Shown piece after piece: positions 63,003 through 64,000 of a stretch of 64,000 nucleotides of DNA. This DNA is from Arthrobacter sp. ov407. Lineage in GTDB: Bacteria > Actinomycetota > Actinomycetes > Actinomycetales > Micrococcaceae. The DNA lies in contig NZ_FNGD01000015.1 of the NCBI RefSeq assembly GCF_900102895.1, positions 1 through 64,000 of the forward strand. Reading direction: 5' to 3'. The notes below the pieces were generated by a model. It did no database searches and was not told where the DNA came from. It saw nothing but the letters and a program-made list of their open reading frames with translations. Position numbers and translations under genes: made by a program. How positions within the stretch are numbered: position 1 is the stretch's first letter; every line of letters begins with the position of its first letter.

Positions 63003-63790
63003 TGGACCTCGGAATCAGCGGGAAGACCGCCTTCGTGGCCGCCTCCACCGGCGGGCTCGGCCTTGCCGTCGCCCGGGCCCTCGCGGCCGAAGGCGTACGG
63101 GTTGCCATCACCGGCCGGCGCCAGGTCCGCGCGAAAGAGATCGTTGCCGAGCTGACCGACGCCTACGGGCCGGGCGCCGTCGCCATCGAAGCCGACCTGA
63201 GCACCGCCGACGGCGTGGCCGCCGCCGTCGAACAGGCTGTGGCGGAACTCGGACCCATCGACATCCTGGTCCTCAACGGTCCCGGACCGAAGCCCGGCGC
63301 AGCCGCCACACTCGGCGCCGACGACATCGCCGCGGCGTTCGAACAACTGGTCAAACCGCACCACGCCCTGGTCTCGCACATCCTGCCGGGCATGCGGGAA
63401 CGGCGCTGGGGACGGATCCTGGCCGTCGGTTCCAGCGGCGTCGTGGCGCCGCTGCCCAACCTGGCCGTATCCAACACCGGCCGCGCGGCGCTGGCCGGCT
63501 ACCTCAAGACCCTCGCCGCCGAGGTGGCCCTGGACGCCGTCACGGTCAACATGCTCCTTCCCGGACGCATCGCCACGGACCGGGTCGCGGAACTGGACCA
63601 GGCCGCCGCCAAGCGGCGCGGCACCACCCCCGAGGAAATCCACCTCGAATCCCGCAAGACCATCCCCGCCCGCCGCTACGGCGAGCCCGAGGAATTCGGC
63701 GCCGCCGCGGCGTTCCTCTGCAGCGCCCCGGCCTCCTACATCACCGGCGTGGCACTGCGCTGCGACGGCGGCCTCATTCGCGGGCTCTAA
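63002..63790 (+). CDS. SDR-family oxidoreductase with atypical active site
   Basis: Short-chain dehydrogenase of 262 residues. Cofactor motif TAFVAASTGGLGLAVARAL and NGPGPKPG-type loop are present, as is catalytic-type Ser144/145 in VGSSGVV. The expected Tyr-x-x-x-Lys is absent: the matching place reads Ser157-Asn-Thr-Gly-Arg161 (LAVSNTGRAALAGYLKTLA). A divergent SDR subgroup with SN..R here is known to exist, so it may still be active with other chemistry. The closing AAAFLCSAPASYITGVALRCDGGLI is normal. ATG at 63002 overlaps the lyase stop. Confidence 0.88.
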   Translation: MDLGISGKTAFVAASTGGLGLAVARALAAEGVRVAITGRRQVRAKEIVAELTDAYGPGAVAIEADLSTADGVAAAVEQAVAELGPIDILVLNGPGPKPGAAATLGADDIAAAFEQLVKPHHALVSHILPGMRERRWGRILAVGSSGVVAPLPNLAVSNTGRAALAGYLKTLAAEVALDAVTVNMLLPGRIATDRVAELDQAAAKRRGTTPEEIHLESRKTIPARRYGEPEEFGAAAAFLCSAPASYITGVALRCDGGLIRGL

Positions 63791-63846
63791 CCGCGGGCTC
63801 TGAACACTCAGCACACACCCTGCTCCGACTCCCCCGAAGGAACACC

Positions 63847-64000
63847 ATGACTTCCACCGCATCAACCGCCACCAAGACTGCCACCGAGACCGCCACCGAG
63901 AACACCGGACGGGACCTCATAACCGCCCGGCACCTCATCAACGGCGAATGGCTCGGCGGGGCGGACACCGAGCGGATGAACCCGGCCCGCCCGGGCGAGC
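63847..64000 (+). CDS. Aldehyde dehydrogenase, N-terminal part
   Basis: ATG at 63847 with GAAGGA upstream; the window ends after 51 codons. After a Thr/Ala-rich leader of about 25 residues the sequence HLINGEWLGGADTERMNPARPGE is the usual first block of NAD(P)-dependent aldehyde dehydrogenases. Catalytic residues lie outside. It follows the SDR gene by 56 bp and probably closes the chain that oxidises the aldehyde released by the lyase. Confidence 0.78.
   Translation, partial: MTSTASTATKTATETATENTGRDLITARHLINGEWLGGADTERMNPARPGE

Overview
This window looks like the chromosome of a high-GC Gram-positive actinobacterium, most likely Arthrobacter or Pseudarthrobacter (Micrococcaceae). The indications are strong G/C third-position bias, frequent GTG and TTG starts, a monomeric NADP-isocitrate dehydrogenase, an actinobacterial sdhCDAB order, and a perM-purN-purH neighbourhood like that of Mycobacterium. 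Genus is inferred from protein character only. No rRNA, tRNA or CRISPR array was seen.

Layout. (1) 1-0.34 kb: 3' end of an IS30-type transposase. (2) 0.37-7.8 kb, minus: a nucleoside uptake and salvage operon (BMP lipoprotein, ATPase, two permeases, cytidine deaminase, thymidine phosphorylase), with a hairpin terminator after the lipoprotein gene. (3) 8.1-10.3 kb, minus: ohrR, ohr and an NADP-dependent oxidoreductase, with an OhrR-like palindrome before ohrR. (4) 10.4-12.9 kb, minus: M20 amidohydrolase and mannose-1-phosphate guanylyltransferase. (5) 13.0-16.8 kb, plus: sdhCDAB with promoter and terminator. (6) 16.8-25 kb: a hydrolase, a minus-strand run (xthA, trpS, RNA ligase-like, YihY-like) and a NodIJ/Drr-type ABC exporter. 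(7) 25-29.6 kb: glyA-folD behind a ZTP-type riboswitch, diverging from purU. (8) 29.6-35.1 kb, plus: a ROK regulator and an mmsAB-chvE-type sugar ABC operon sharing a 27-nt promoter element. (9) 35.2-43.1 kb, plus: MacB-like ABC pair, Gfo/Idh/MocA oxidoreductase, proline-rich secreted protein, Ser/Thr kinase plus lipoprotein, SRPBCC protein. (10) 43.1-46.6 kb: icd and a secreted serine protease. (11) 46.6-54.9 kb: a repeat-rich gap, purH, MFS transporter, collagen-like protein, purN, small membrane protein, perM. (12) 55.1-64 kb: a catabolic island made of a deaminase and MHS transporter on minus, and a divergent XRE-cupin regulator followed by FAD oxidoreductase, CoA-transferase, enoyl-CoA hydratase, DapA-family lyase, SDR and the start of an aldehyde dehydrogenase.

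How the parts fit. Many genes serve nucleosides and one-carbon metabolism: nucleoside import and cleavage, glyA/folD/purU for formate and folate units, and purN/purH for purine synthesis. The ZTP riboswitch would tie glyA-folD to the purine intermediate that accumulates when formyl-folate is short. The most attractive candidate for an undescribed system is the 55-64 kb island. Its two divergent promoters carry near-identical 12-bp sites at the same place in their spacers, which suggests one regulon for an unknown carboxylic substrate processed through CoA thioesters and an aldolase-type cleavage.
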